Positions 43,511-52,991 are shown, counted from the first letter of the stretch. The stretch: 64,000 nt of DNA from Planctomycetota bacterium (GCA_016776905.1 JADHSM010000012.1:45414-109413), one strand, 5' to 3'. Translations and numbers: made by a program. The notes: a model not told the origin generated them from the letters alone.

Positions 43511-45256
43511 GTGGACTTCCACAGCTCTCGGTCCCTTTTTAGGCATTCCGGGGGAGACGGTCGTTTCTTGGCTCAGTGGTTTTCGAAATACCTACTACTT
43601 TTTTCATGCTTGGTTGTCCTCTGTTACACGACAGGGTTGACCGCATTGGGTGAAGACGAGCAAGAAAATCCACTCGTCGTCATCGAGCCCTTTGCAATAG
43701 CCTGGAATCAAGGAAAGTGGGAAGAATCACTGCTTCGCTTCCTGGAGCTGTCGACCGAAATGCAAACGGCTTCTGCCCATTACTTTGATCTTGCTGGCAT
43801 TTCAAAAAGTAGTGATGTTTTCGAAGTCGTTCGTCATCGATCGTGGCGACACATTCGAGATCTTCTAGGAGCAGTGGATCAACAAGGTGGGGCACAAGAG
43901 ATGGCAGACTTATTGCCTCGCCTCCATCGGATTCAACTTGTATGCACTGTAACTGGAATGAAACCGCCTCCAAATTCCTTTCAGATTATTGAAAAATGGA
44001 AACAAAGAAGTCGCTCTCGTTTTAAGAGCGATGCCTGCATTCATAATTTGAAGGAAGCTTTGCTTCAGCACGATGAAAAGTGGGCTGCTGAAGAATTGGT
44101 ATCGCTTCGTCAGATTCGATTGCTCGATGTGAGGGTTCAATGTGAGGCCGAGGTCTTGCTTGAGGAATCTCAGGAGCGTCTTCAGTCCGAATTGCTTGGA
44201 GCACGGCAAAGAGTGAACCCCGGATCAGTCCTAGAGATTTGTAAGCGTTTGGAATGGTTGGGGAAAAGCTCAAAGATGTCTCATGACATGGCCGATTGGG
44301 CGAGAGATGAGTTACGTCGACTTGCAAATGAGAATATGAGTTCAAATCGGGAAGGGCAGGCTTTGCTTCAATTGGCAAAGCTTATTGAAGAGGACGGAAC
44401 TATCAATGATGTGGTAGGGAGTCTACGAGAAAAGTTATCGTTGACGCTCCGACCGCGAATCGTAGCGTCGGAAAAAGATTTGGCTGAGATACCGAAAGAG
44501 ATCCATGTGTTGATACCCGGTGCGATCGAGATTGAGCGCGCTGTCATGGATCAAAATCAGAAAGTTTCCCGTCGTTTTGAACCGGTTGGGCGTAAATGGA
44601 TTCGGTCTCCTGATCATCTGGCGGATAGCAAGATTTGGTTAGATTCTCTCGAGGAAATATTGCTCTTAAAGAATAGGTGGTTGGATACACCTGTTAGCGA
44701 GTCTCAGGCGATTATTGAGAGATTGAATTTTCATGTGCAGTCCGCACAGAGATTGGCACGAAGACTTGCTGCGAATCCTGCTCGAAGATCAAGATCGATT
44801 TGGGAATTGCAGAGCCGAGAGGTTCATGGGGATGTGGTTCGTGTGACGATTTATTGCCCTGTCGCTCTCATCGATGATGTGGGTCGGGAGGTGTGGACTG
44901 CGATCGAATGCACCGAATTCCTTCAGCCAGACCAATATCAGAGGGTCACTCTGCCGGTCAGAATCTCGGATTGTGAGAAATTGGAGCAGCAATTGAGAGC
45001 GCGAATAGGGCTCGAAATAGAAAAATTGGCGGATCGTTGGGCTCGGGGAAGGCTCGATGAAACCATCAGCAAGGCCAGAATCCTGGCTCAGCAGGGGAAT
45101 AGGGGGGCTGCTATGGAATTACTGCTCCCTGCCCTGATAGGCGCAGAAGACTCTGATTCTGACCTCAGAGACATCGCAGCCGCTGATCTGGCCCGTTGGA
45201 GCGGGTTGGGAGAGCGAGCGATCAGGGCTGCTTTGGGAAGATCTGAAACTCCCTGA
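43511..45256 (+). CDS. Large hypothetical exported/membrane-anchored protein
   Basis: 581 residues, no family recognised. A hydrophobic N-terminal helix (YLLLFSCLVVLCYTTGL) would anchor or export it. The rest is helical and rich in Glu, Arg, Leu and Trp, with several helix-turn-helix pairs that could be TPR-like solenoid (about residues 60-260). A C-terminal region contains IYCPVALIDDVGREVWTAI, with a possible beta fold. The last 60 residues again look helical (ILAQQGNRGAAMELLLPALIG). It starts with GTG 43511 and ends 94 bp before serS. It may be a lineage-specific envelope protein. Confidence 0.7.
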   Translation: MDFHSSRSLFRHSGGDGRFLAQWFSKYLLLFSCLVVLCYTTGLTALGEDEQENPLVVIEPFAIAWNQGKWEESLLRFLELSTEMQTASAHYFDLAGISKSSDVFEVVRHRSWRHIRDLLGAVDQQGGAQEMADLLPRLHRIQLVCTVTGMKPPPNSFQIIEKWKQRSRSRFKSDACIHNLKEALLQHDEKWAAEELVSLRQIRLLDVRVQCEAEVLLEESQERLQSELLGARQRVNPGSVLEICKRLEWLGKSSKMSHDMADWARDELRRLANENMSSNREGQALLQLAKLIEEDGTINDVVGSLREKLSLTLRPRIVASEKDLAEIPKEIHVLIPGAIEIERAVMDQNQKVSRRFEPVGRKWIRSPDHLADSKIWLDSLEEILLLKNRWLDTPVSESQAIIERLNFHVQSAQRLARRLAANPARRSRSIWELQSREVHGDVVRVTIYCPVALIDDVGREVWTAIECTEFLQPDQYQRVTLPVRISDCEKLEQQLRARIGLEIEKLADRWARGRLDETISKARILAQQGNRGAAMELLLPALIGAEDSDSDLRDIAAADLARWSGLGERAIRAALGRSETP

Positions 45257-45350
45257 CCTGCCTTCATTGAAGCGATGGCGGATCGAGTCTATCCTCGCTC
45301 GTCGGGAGAGGCTAATTCAGGTCCGCTCCCACGCATTCCAAAGAGGTGAC

Positions 45351-46637
45351 ATGCTCGACATTAAGTACATAAGGGCAGAGTTGGACGCGGTTCGAAAGGG
45401 AGCCGAGGACAAAGGATTTTCTGTCGATCTCGACAGATTGATCGCCCTTGATGATCAACGGAAAGTCTTGCTCACTGAGCAGGAACAACTTCGTCATGAT
45501 CAGAAAAATGCAGGCAAAGAAATCGCCACTCTTCAAGGCGATGATAAACAGCAAGCTATTCAACGAATGGCTCAAGTTTCTGATCGCATCAAAACTCTCG
45601 GTGATGAACTGCGAGAGGTGGTCGATGAACTTGAAAAAATTCAATCAGGCATTCCGATGCCAGCGGCGCCAGAAGTTCCCCTAGGGCCTGACGACAGTGG
45701 TAATGTTGAGTTGCGGGTAGTGGGTACCATTCCCGAGTTTGGTTTTGAACCAAAGGACCATGTCGAGTTGGCTCAAGATCTCGATATTGTCGACTTCCCC
45801 AGAGCGTCGAAGCTTGCAGGATCTCAGACATACATTCTAAAAGGAGCGGGTGCGCTTCTTGAACTTGCAGTGCTTAGATTCGCACTCGACCATGTCGTTG
45901 ATCGAGGGTTTATACCAATGATGGTTCCGACCATGGTGAAGTATGAACCTCTTTATGGAACGGCTTACTTTCCGGGGGGCGAAGAACAAACTTACGAGAT
46001 TCCTCGGGATAACCTATACCTCACGGGAACGAGTGAAGTTCCTGTGACCGCATATCATTCTGATGAAATCCTGGAAGAGGATGACTTGCCGATCAAATAC
46101 TGTGGCTGGTCGACCTGCTACAGGAGAGAGGCGGGCGCTGCGGGAAGAGATACGCGTGGCCTTTACCGGATTCACCAGTTCAACAAGGTTGAGCAGGTGA
46201 TTATTGACAAATCAGATGTGGAGCAATCGGTCGAGCATCACGAGTTTATCAGGAATAATGCGGAAGAGATTCTTCAGGCGATGGAAATCCCCTACAGGGT
46301 TGTCGATGTCTGCACTGGAGATCTTGGGATGGGACAGGTTCGAAAGTTTGACATCGAGGCTTGGATGCCATCCCGAGGTTGGGGTGAAACTCATTCTGCT
46401 TCGAGGTTTTACGATTATCAGTCGAGGCGAATGAATCTTCGATACCGTGGAAAAGACGGCAAGGTTCATTACTGTCACACACTAAACAATACGGCTATCG
46501 CGACACCTAGGGTGCTGATTGCTATTCTAGAGAATCATCAACGGGAAGACGGCTCGATCCGAATCCCAGAGGTTCTTGTGCCATATATGGGTGGACGTAC
46601 AGAGATCACTCAAACCAATGCCAGCGGAGCGAGATAG
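45351..46637 (+). CDS. serS: Seryl-tRNA synthetase
   Basis: Class II aminoacyl-tRNA synthetase. The N-terminal antiparallel coiled coil (residues 30-105) binds the tRNA long arm. Motif 2 is YCGWSTCYRREAGAAGRDTRGLYRIHQF (across motif 2 and the following loop). Motif 3 is NNTAIATPRVLIAILENHQ. TSEVPVTAYHSDEI holds the Ser-binding part. ATG 45351 gives the family-typical start MLDIKYIRAEL and 428 residues; the upstream open frame has no family sequence. AGAGGTG lies before it. Next gene purA starts 17 bp after the stop. Confidence 0.96.
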   Translation: MLDIKYIRAELDAVRKGAEDKGFSVDLDRLIALDDQRKVLLTEQEQLRHDQKNAGKEIATLQGDDKQQAIQRMAQVSDRIKTLGDELREVVDELEKIQSGIPMPAAPEVPLGPDDSGNVELRVVGTIPEFGFEPKDHVELAQDLDIVDFPRASKLAGSQTYILKGAGALLELAVLRFALDHVVDRGFIPMMVPTMVKYEPLYGTAYFPGGEEQTYEIPRDNLYLTGTSEVPVTAYHSDEILEEDDLPIKYCGWSTCYRREAGAAGRDTRGLYRIHQFNKVEQVIIDKSDVEQSVEHHEFIRNNAEEILQAMEIPYRVVDVCTGDLGMGQVRKFDIEAWMPSRGWGETHSASRFYDYQSRRMNLRYRGKDGKVHYCHTLNNTAIATPRVLIAILENHQREDGSIRIPEVLVPYMGGRTEITQTNASGAR

Positions 46638-46654
46638 AGAGACGGGAGTACCAC

Positions 46655-47911
46655 ATGCGGCACGTCTGCGTGGTTGGACTAAATTGGGGCGACGAAGGTA
46701 AAGGCAAAATTGTCGATGTCCTCGCAAGGGATGTCGATGCTGTTGTTCGTTACCAGGGTGGAGCCAATGCCGGTCATACTGTTTACATCGGGGATGTGAA
46801 ACACGTTCTTCATCACTTACCTATGGGAGTGCTGCACGGCGGTATTCTTGCGATTCTCGGAAACGGGATGGTGATCGAGCCTCGGAAACTTCTTGAAGAA
46901 GTCGAGTCTCTCCCAGAAGAAGCGATCGCACAAATTCGGATCTCAGATAGTGCTCATGTGGTGTTGCCGCATCATGGGGCGATCGAGAAAGTGAATGAAG
47001 AGAGTGCGAGCAGTCCAATTGGTACGACCCTGAGAGGGATCGGACCTGCTTATCAGGACAAGTTTGCAAGGACTGGTCTTCGTATGGGAGACCTTGTCAA
47101 AGAAGGTTTCGTAGAAAACCAACTTCATGATTTCCTCGAGGAAAGACGTAAAGTTCTTGGCGGAACAGAAGAAGGCGTTCTTGAAGCGATAAAGATATGT
47201 ACACGTCTTCGAGATCGTTTGAGAAATCAGATCGTGGATACACGTGATTTACTCAATCGAATGCATGATTCTTCCGGTAAGCGACTCCTCTTTGAGGGGG
47301 CTCAAGGTTGTATGCTGGATATTGACTTCGGTACATATCCCTTTGTGACCTCATCGAGCCCTTCTTTCCTTGGAATGGGAACCGGAAGTGGATTTTCACC
47401 TCGAAAGGTGGATCACGTCGTAGGGGTGACGAAGGCTTATTGCACCCGAGTCGGAGAAGGACCTTTCCCATCTGAAATCCACGGCACTGAGGCTGAAGAG
47501 TTGCGTCAGGCAGGTGGAGAGTTTGGAACGACGACAGGCCGGCCGAGAAGAGTGGGCTGGTTGGATTTGCCTGCGCTTAGATTTGCAGCAGAATTGAATG
47601 ATCTTGATTCTTACGCACTGACAAAGGCTGACGTACTCAATGGTAGAAGTACTGTGCCAGTAGTGACTGCTTATCGTCGTGGCGATGAAATCCTCAAAGT
47701 CTACCCAGGCGGTACCGACGACTTATCCGGAATCGAACCGATCGTTGAAGAATGGCCGGGTTGGGATAGCGTCGATGAAGTCACGATGAAGCCATTCATG
47801 GATCTTCTCGAAAAAGAGACGGGGATTCCTGTTTCGATTCTTTCGACAGGAAAACGAAGAGACGAAGTTTGCCTGTTCAACCCGTTCACGTCTGAAGGAG
47901 AGCTCGCTTGA
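46655..47911 (+). CDS. purA: Adenylosuccinate synthetase
   Basis: Makes adenylosuccinate from IMP, Asp and GTP in AMP synthesis. The N-terminal motif is GLNWGDEGKGKIVD (usually GLQWGDEGKGK, a conservative change), with the catalytic Asp and His in DEGKGK and YQGGANAGHTV. GTTLRGIGPAYQDKFAR (IMP), FEGAQGCMLDIDFGTYPFVTSS (P-loop-like) and GEFGTTTGRPRRVGWLD complete it. Length (418) is normal. Its stop overlaps the uppS start. Confidence 0.96.
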   Translation: MRHVCVVGLNWGDEGKGKIVDVLARDVDAVVRYQGGANAGHTVYIGDVKHVLHHLPMGVLHGGILAILGNGMVIEPRKLLEEVESLPEEAIAQIRISDSAHVVLPHHGAIEKVNEESASSPIGTTLRGIGPAYQDKFARTGLRMGDLVKEGFVENQLHDFLEERRKVLGGTEEGVLEAIKICTRLRDRLRNQIVDTRDLLNRMHDSSGKRLLFEGAQGCMLDIDFGTYPFVTSSSPSFLGMGTGSGFSPRKVDHVVGVTKAYCTRVGEGPFPSEIHGTEAEELRQAGGEFGTTTGRPRRVGWLDLPALRFAAELNDLDSYALTKADVLNGRSTVPVVTAYRRGDEILKVYPGGTDDLSGIEPIVEEWPGWDSVDEVTMKPFMDLLEKETGIPVSILSTGKRRDEVCLFNPFTSEGELA

Positions 47912-48681
47912 TTCCTCATCAGGAATTTGGGAGGAAGAGAGATTCTTCAGACGGCTTTGAATCTGTTGATCTGAGTGAATATGGTCGGGACCTGCCTCGG
48001 CATGTTGCGGTCATCATGGATGGAAACGGTCGCTGGGCGACAATGCGGGAGAAGTCGAGGGCGGAAGGCCACAGTCGTGGGGCGGAAGTGCTGCGTGACC
48101 TCGTAAGATGGTCTCAAGAGCGTGGCCTTGCTGAACTGACCTGCTATGCGCTCTCTACCGAGAACTTTCAGCAGAGACCCTCCGATGAGGTGGATTCTCT
48201 CCTCAATTTGTTGGGGACCTATCTCAAGTCTGAGAGAGAAGAGTTAGATCGACTTCAGGTTTGTTTTCGAGTCATCGGGAGAACTGCCGAGTTACCCGAA
48301 GAGACCCAAGTCCTTTTGCAAGAAACTGTCGATCTGACCCGTCAAAATGACAATCTCGTTCTTCGGCTTGCCGTCAATTATGGCGGAAGAGCAGAGCTTG
48401 AAGATGCAGCAAGACTACTGAGGAGTTCTCCAGAAGTCACCTCACTTGCTCAGTGTCTCTACGAACCTGAAATGTCCGATGTGGATCTATTGATTCGGTC
48501 GGGTGGCGAAAAACGGTTTTCAAATTTCTTGCCTTGGCAATTAACCTATTCAGAACTGTACTTCACTCCTGTTCTCTGGCCGGATTTCTCCGAAAAGGAA
48601 TTTGATCTGGCGTTGGGAGAGTATTCCTCGAGGAGTCGAAGATTTGGTCGTTTGCCGAATCGGGAAGCGGAGGCTGAATGA
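47908..48681 (+). CDS. uppS: Undecaprenyl diphosphate synthase (cis-prenyltransferase)
   Basis: Elongates farnesyl diphosphate to the lipid carrier used for cell-wall and O-antigen assembly. Motif I is HVAVIMDGNGRWA with the catalytic Asp. The C-terminal LLIRSGGEKRFSNFLPWQLTYSELYFTP contains the R-S-G-E-x-R-x-S-N-F-x-L/P-W signature. Length (257) normal. TTG 47908 is the likely start: AAGGAG lies 8 nt upstream and the codon overlaps the purA stop (TTGA). It ends overlapping the cdsA start. Confidence 0.95.
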   Translation: MIPHQEFGRKRDSSDGFESVDLSEYGRDLPRHVAVIMDGNGRWATMREKSRAEGHSRGAEVLRDLVRWSQERGLAELTCYALSTENFQQRPSDEVDSLLNLLGTYLKSEREELDRLQVCFRVIGRTAELPEETQVLLQETVDLTRQNDNLVLRLAVNYGGRAELEDAARLLRSSPEVTSLAQCLYEPEMSDVDLLIRSGGEKRFSNFLPWQLTYSELYFTPVLWPDFSEKEFDLALGEYSSRSRRFGRLPNREAEAE

Positions 48682-49514
48682 GTGGATTAAAAGCACGACT
48701 CTCATGGGGAATTCCTATTTCCATTGGCGTCATTGTACTGCTGTCCCTCGATATTTCAGGAGTCGGTTCTGGTTGGGGTGTTCGCATACTGACTTTTCTT
48801 TTTGGCGTTTGCGCTTGCCTAGAAGGTGTAGCCCTCGCCAGTGACAAACGTCGAGATGCCGTCATTGGAGTCGGTTTGTTTGTCGGGCTCTTTGTGGCGT
48901 TCGTTTCAGATGGGGCTCAGTCCCTTCTGGGGTGGGACTCTATACCCTCCTATTTGTTGATGGGGATCCCGCTGTTTTTGGCCCCGTTGATTACAGAACT
49001 TGTCCCAGAGATTTCGGGGCGTCCTGCTCGAAGGATTCTTCATGCTATTTTGGTGGCAGTCTGGCTGGTGCTCCCTGTATTGGCCTGCGTTGCTGTCGAT
49101 AGTGATCCATTGGGAGCACATATCCTTCTCTGTGCGTTAGTCATGGTGAAGGGATCAGATACGGGTGGGTACATTGTGGGTCGGAGTGTGGGTCGAATCC
49201 CGCTTCACCCCATCAGTCCCAGAAAAACAGTCGAAGGATTGCTGGGGGCCATCGGGGCTTCGGTATTGGCGGGAGCCATTTATTCTTACGCCCTTGCCGA
49301 TCCTGGATTTCCAGTATCGCAGGCGTGCTTCATTGGGGTTTTAGTGGCTCTGGCAGGGCAGTTGACGGATCTTCAAGAGTCCGCTTTGAAACGTGCTGCT
49401 GGGGTCAAAGATTCAGGGCGCACCATTCCCGGATTGGGAGGCGTGCTCGATATGATGGACAGCCTGATACTGACGATTCCGTTGGTCTTTTGGCTTCGGA
49501 CACTCTGGTATTAA
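48678..49514 (+). CDS. cdsA: Phosphatidate cytidylyltransferase
   Basis: Integral membrane enzyme forming CDP-diacylglycerol, the precursor of phospholipids. Eight or so hydrophobic helices. Signature near the end is SALKRAAGVKDSGRTIPGLGGVLDMMDSL, and HPISPRKTVEGLLGAIGAS precedes it. Length (278) is typical. The ATGA overlap with uppS makes uppS-cdsA a coupled pair, as in many bacteria. It is followed within 20 bp by phoH. Confidence 0.94.
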   Translation: MSGLKARLSWGIPISIGVIVLLSLDISGVGSGWGVRILTFLFGVCACLEGVALASDKRRDAVIGVGLFVGLFVAFVSDGAQSLLGWDSIPSYLLMGIPLFLAPLITELVPEISGRPARRILHAILVAVWLVLPVLACVAVDSDPLGAHILLCALVMVKGSDTGGYIVGRSVGRIPLHPISPRKTVEGLLGAIGASVLAGAIYSYALADPGFPVSQACFIGVLVALAGQLTDLQESALKRAAGVKDSGRTIPGLGGVLDMMDSLILTIPLVFWLRTLWY

Positions 49515-49531
49515 CGATCGAGGAGAATCTC

Positions 49532-50524
49532 ATGTCTGCGCAATTTGAATTTCGTGATGATGAGGAAACTCAAGAGATCCTTGGGATCCGTGATATTCAA
49601 CTTCGGATGATCCGTGATGGATTTTCTGTTCAGGCTGTCGCCCGTGGACGTTGTCTCGACCTTGAAGGGGATGACAAACGGGTAGAAGCGGCTCGTCAGG
49701 CTGTCGAAGAAATGATGGCGGCCCATAGGAGTTCGGGGAATCATTCTCCGGAAGACGCATTGGATACTGCCCTTCAGAGATTTAGGGCGGGGGATCCTCC
49801 CGAGCATGATCCATTGGGCGAATCGGAGCAGGAACTCTTCGAGGAGTCAGAAGCAGGAGATCCAGGAGTACCCAGAACCGGATTACAAAAGATTGCTCGA
49901 ACACCGGGACAAGCTCGGTATCTCGAAGCGATGGAGAAAAATGACATCGTGATGGCACTTGGACCCGCCGGAACTGGAAAGACGTACCTCGCAGTAAGAG
50001 CTGCGGTCGAGTCGCTCAAATCTGGTGAAGTTCGAAAGTTGATTTTGACGCGTCCGGCGGTGGAGGCGGGCGAAAAGTTGGGATTCTTGCCCGGAGACTT
50101 CCAACAAAAAGTGAATCCATATCTGCGACCCCTCTATGATGCTCTACACGAGATGCTCGATTACGACCAGGTCAGAAGATATAGCGATCGCGAAATTATC
50201 GAGGTGGTTCCGCTCGCATACATGAGAGGGCGAACTCTCAGCCATTCATTCATCATTTTGGATGAAGCTCAAAATACAACGACTGCTCAAATGAAGATGT
50301 TCCTCACGCGAATGGGGGCCAGATCTCGAATTGTCGTGACGGGAGACCCTACTCAGATGGACCTTCCCAAAGGTCAGACCTCTGGGCTACTCCACGCTCG
50401 TCGAGTCTTGACGTCCGTAAAAGGGATCGCTTGGGCAGAGCTGGAAGCCTCAGATATCGTCCGAAATCCCCTTGTGACCCGAATTGTGAAGGCATATGAG
50501 CGTCATGAAGGCAGTTCATCCTGA
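49532..50524 (+). CDS. phoH: PhoH-family ATPase
   Basis: Cytoplasmic P-loop ATPase of the PhoH/YbeZ type, linked to RNA metabolism and functionally tied to YbeY. Walker A is GPAGTGKTYLAVRA. The family region LTRPAVEAGEKLGFLPGD and Walker B FIILDEAQNTTTAQMKMFLTRMG follow, then VVTGDPTQMDLP. The N-terminal KH-like segment spans about residues 1-90. ATG 49532 has GAGGAGAAT five nt upstream; upstream in-frame sequence lies inside cdsA. 330 residues. Gene order phoH-pgpH-ybeY is conserved in many bacteria. Confidence 0.94.
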   Translation: MSAQFEFRDDEETQEILGIRDIQLRMIRDGFSVQAVARGRCLDLEGDDKRVEAARQAVEEMMAAHRSSGNHSPEDALDTALQRFRAGDPPEHDPLGESEQELFEESEAGDPGVPRTGLQKIARTPGQARYLEAMEKNDIVMALGPAGTGKTYLAVRAAVESLKSGEVRKLILTRPAVEAGEKLGFLPGDFQQKVNPYLRPLYDALHEMLDYDQVRRYSDREIIEVVPLAYMRGRTLSHSFIILDEAQNTTTAQMKMFLTRMGARSRIVVTGDPTQMDLPKGQTSGLLHARRVLTSVKGIAWAELEASDIVRNPLVTRIVKAYERHEGSSS

Positions 50525-50529
50525 TTATT

Positions 50530-50656
50530 TAAGTCTATTCTCAATATAGACTTAGGTTGGAATGAAGCGCTTTCCCCGAGGGATTGGCTCCGTATCCCTT
50601 GGACAGGAAGACCGTTTCCTCGGACAATAGCCAGCCGACAGCTCGCGAGTTGTCGG
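50530..50656 (+). promoter_or_regulatory. Structured spacer upstream of pgpH
   Basis: TAAGTCTAT (50530-50538) pairs with ATAGACTTA (50546-50554). Further on, CCGACAGCT (50635-50643) pairs with AGTTGTCGG (50648-50656) around CGCG. Neither is followed by a U-run. The second lies about 40 nt before the pgpH start and may affect its translation. Confidence 0.35.
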
Positions 50657-50698
50657 TCTCCGGAGGGGTCTCCGGAGTTGGAAGGCTGAGGACGAGAA

Positions 50699-52327
50699 AT
50701 GAGTACCTCACGGGGACGCGCTGGCGGAAAAAGCTGGCAGCGACTCTCATTTGGCAAGAGAACGACCCCTTCGGGGCATATCTCCGCCGGAGAGGCTCAG
50801 GCGAAGCAGGTCTATCATACGATCCTGCTGGTTCTGCAGATCTTGTTGGTCACTTTCCTTATCGGTTGGAAATCCACCACACAAGATCTTCAACAGGGTC
50901 CTACCCCCGGCCGTTGGATCGAACTTCTTGCTACGATTATCCTGATTCACGCTGGAGCGCTCCTGCTCGGTCGAACTATTCGACCTTCCGGACGCTGGCT
51001 TCTGGGTCGAACCTTTCTTTTTCTGAATGGGTTTCTCGTTTCCAGTTGGGTCATGCTTCAGGATTCCGAGATTTCCGTCATGCTCTTGCCTGTTCCTTTA
51101 CTGGGAATGGTTTTGGGTTTCCTTCTGCGTCCTTCGCAAGCCGTATTGATTTCAGGACTGGCAGTTGTCCTTACATCTCTCATGGTTCTCGAGCGGTCTC
51201 CAGAGGTCAATGTTGCAGCGATGGGCCTGGCGCATTTCCTAGGAATCCTCGTGGCTGTTCAAGGAGTTCAGCGCGTCAGGTCGCGGACCCGCATTTTGAC
51301 AGTTGGATTTCTTGCAGGATTGACTCAGGCATTGGCCGTATTGCTTTTGGATCCACTCGCATTCAAAAACATAGACCTCGCCAACTTAACACTTACGGTT
51401 CCTCTCCAAGATGCGACTTGGAGTCTTATTGGAGGAGTCATAGCGGGGGTACTGATTACCAGTGCGTTGCCATTCTTGGAGCGCTGGTTCGATGTACTGA
51501 CAGAGATTCGCCTCGTGGAATTGGGCGATACCCACAGACCTCTCTTGAATGAGTTTTCTCTTCTCGCACCGGGCTCCTTTCAACACTCCTTGATGGTGGG
51601 TCAACTCGCAGAAGAGGCCGCAAACAGTATTGGCGCAAATGGATTGCTCTGTCGGGTGGGTGCTCTCTATCACGATATTGGCAAGATGAACAAACCCGGC
51701 TATTTCGTAGAGAATATGCAAGGTGGAGAGAATGTCCATGATCGCCTGACGCCAGAAATGTCCAGGCTCGTGGTCATCGCCCATGTGAAAGACGGCAAGA
51801 AAATTGCTCTGGAAGAGCGACTTCCGGGCCCCATCGTAGACATGATTCCCATGCACCATGGAACCTCGGTCGTAGAATTCTTTTTTCACAAAAAAGCACG
51901 CCAGGTCGATGAGAGTGAAGCAGACCGAACCCGTGACGATTTCCGTTACCCCGGTCCACGCCCCACCTTTAGAGAAGCAGGGATTCTCATGCTTGCAGAC
52001 GGTGTGGAGGCTTCATCCCGAACGCTCTCCGATCCGACTCCGGCGCGAGTGAAGCAGCATGTCAAAAACATCATTCAGGCTCGCATCAATGATGAACAAT
52101 TAGACAATTGTGAGCTGACGATGAGTGACCTCCATAGAATCGAAGATGCTTTCGTCAGAGTGCTCTCGGCAATTCATCATGGACGGGTCAAGTATCCGAC
52201 AGACGATGACGGAAAATCTGTGGGGGAAAAGTCCGCAGATTCAAAGACATCCGGTTCAAAGTCAGAGAAGGGTGAAAAGGAAGAGGGCAACTCTTCAGGT
52301 TCTCCCGTGACTGCGCGCCGTCGATGA
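50699..52327 (+). CDS. pgpH: Membrane HD-domain c-di-AMP phosphodiesterase-like protein
   Basis: Homologue of the 7TM-HD phosphodiesterase PgpH/YqfF, which degrades cyclic di-AMP. After a 35-residue cytoplasmic start come about seven to eight hydrophobic helices (residues 40-260). The HD domain follows: SFQHSLMVGQLAEEAA (His), ALYHDIGKMNKP (HD), VVIAHVKDGKKIA (His), and PMHHGTSVVEFFF (His-His). The extracellular 7TMR-HDED domain of the Bacillus protein is absent, explaining 542 against about 710 residues. The tail is Ser/Lys/Glu-rich. Its stop overlaps the ybeY start. Confidence 0.9.
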   Translation: MSTSRGRAGGKSWQRLSFGKRTTPSGHISAGEAQAKQVYHTILLVLQILLVTFLIGWKSTTQDLQQGPTPGRWIELLATIILIHAGALLLGRTIRPSGRWLLGRTFLFLNGFLVSSWVMLQDSEISVMLLPVPLLGMVLGFLLRPSQAVLISGLAVVLTSLMVLERSPEVNVAAMGLAHFLGILVAVQGVQRVRSRTRILTVGFLAGLTQALAVLLLDPLAFKNIDLANLTLTVPLQDATWSLIGGVIAGVLITSALPFLERWFDVLTEIRLVELGDTHRPLLNEFSLLAPGSFQHSLMVGQLAEEAANSIGANGLLCRVGALYHDIGKMNKPGYFVENMQGGENVHDRLTPEMSRLVVIAHVKDGKKIALEERLPGPIVDMIPMHHGTSVVEFFFHKKARQVDESEADRTRDDFRYPGPRPTFREAGILMLADGVEASSRTLSDPTPARVKQHVKNIIQARINDEQLDNCELTMSDLHRIEDAFVRVLSAIHHGRVKYPTDDDGKSVGEKSADSKTSGSKSEKGEKEEGNSSGSPVTARRR

Positions 52328-52851
52328 ACTCTGAATCGCTGAGTTCAGACTCAGATAATTCAGACGCAGATAATTCAGACGCAGATAATTCAGACCCCTC
52401 CCAAATTCCAACGATGGTCACGGTCGAGAATTTACAGAACCATTTGCCCGTGGAGGCGGATCGAGTCGAGGCTCTCGTGAGGTTCGTGCTGAAGGGGGAG
52501 GGGGAAGCCGGCGAAATCAGTATTTGTTTTGTCGACGATGACAGAATAACGGAACTTCATGGAGAGTTTTTGAACGATCCCACACCGACGGATGTGATCA
52601 CTTTTCCACTGGGAGATGATGATTCCCGGACTTTGGAGGGGGAAATCGTGGTCTCCTCAGAAGCCGCAATTCGGCAAGCAGGAGATCACCAATCGACTCC
52701 TTTGCAAGAATTACACCTCTATGTGATTCATGGAGTGCTTCATCTCGCAGGATATGACGATTTAAGTGCAGCAGAGGCCGGGGAGATGTCCCGTATTCAG
52801 GAGGGCTATTTATCTTCCTGGATAGCCTTGAACGGCCCCTTCACTGATTGA
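52324..52851 (+). CDS. ybeY: Endoribonuclease YbeY with altered third metal ligand
   Basis: Metal-dependent RNase for 16S rRNA 3'-end maturation and ribosome quality control. The core reads NDPTPTDVITFPLG and the zinc motif HGVLHLAGYDD. The family has H-G-x-L-H-L-x-G-Y-D-H, so the last His is Asp here. The N-terminus has a Ser/Asp-rich extension of about 30 residues with three D-N-S-D-A repeats, encoded by 15-bp tandem repeats. ATG 52324 overlaps the pgpH stop (ATGA). Length (175) is average plus the extension. Starting at ATG 52414 (MVTVENLQ) is an alternative that would drop the repeats. Confidence 0.9.
   Translation: MNSESLSSDSDNSDADNSDADNSDPSQIPTMVTVENLQNHLPVEADRVEALVRFVLKGEGEAGEISICFVDDDRITELHGEFLNDPTPTDVITFPLGDDDSRTLEGEIVVSSEAAIRQAGDHQSTPLQELHLYVIHGVLHLAGYDDLSAAEAGEMSRIQEGYLSSWIALNGPFTD
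52344..52396 (+). repeat. 15-bp tandem repeat in ybeY 5' end
   Basis: Unit TTCAGACGCAGATAA: three copies at 52344-52358 (one base different), 52359-52373 and 52374-52388, plus a partial fourth to 52396. It keeps frame and encodes the Ser-Asp-rich leader. Confidence 0.85.
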
Positions 52852-52991
52852 CAAAGCCCCCTCAGTGACTTAGACCATTGTATGCATCCAAAGGGGGAAT
52901 CAGGGAGATTATCCAATCGAGCCTTGATCCGTGTTCACGGAATTTTCCGAGGACTTTTTACCCCGTTGTGGATGTTCTGGGAGGAAGACCA

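Noticed and set aside
44754..44769. Sigma-54-like TGGCACG...TTGC
   Set aside because: Spacing is one base too long and it lies inside a coding region.
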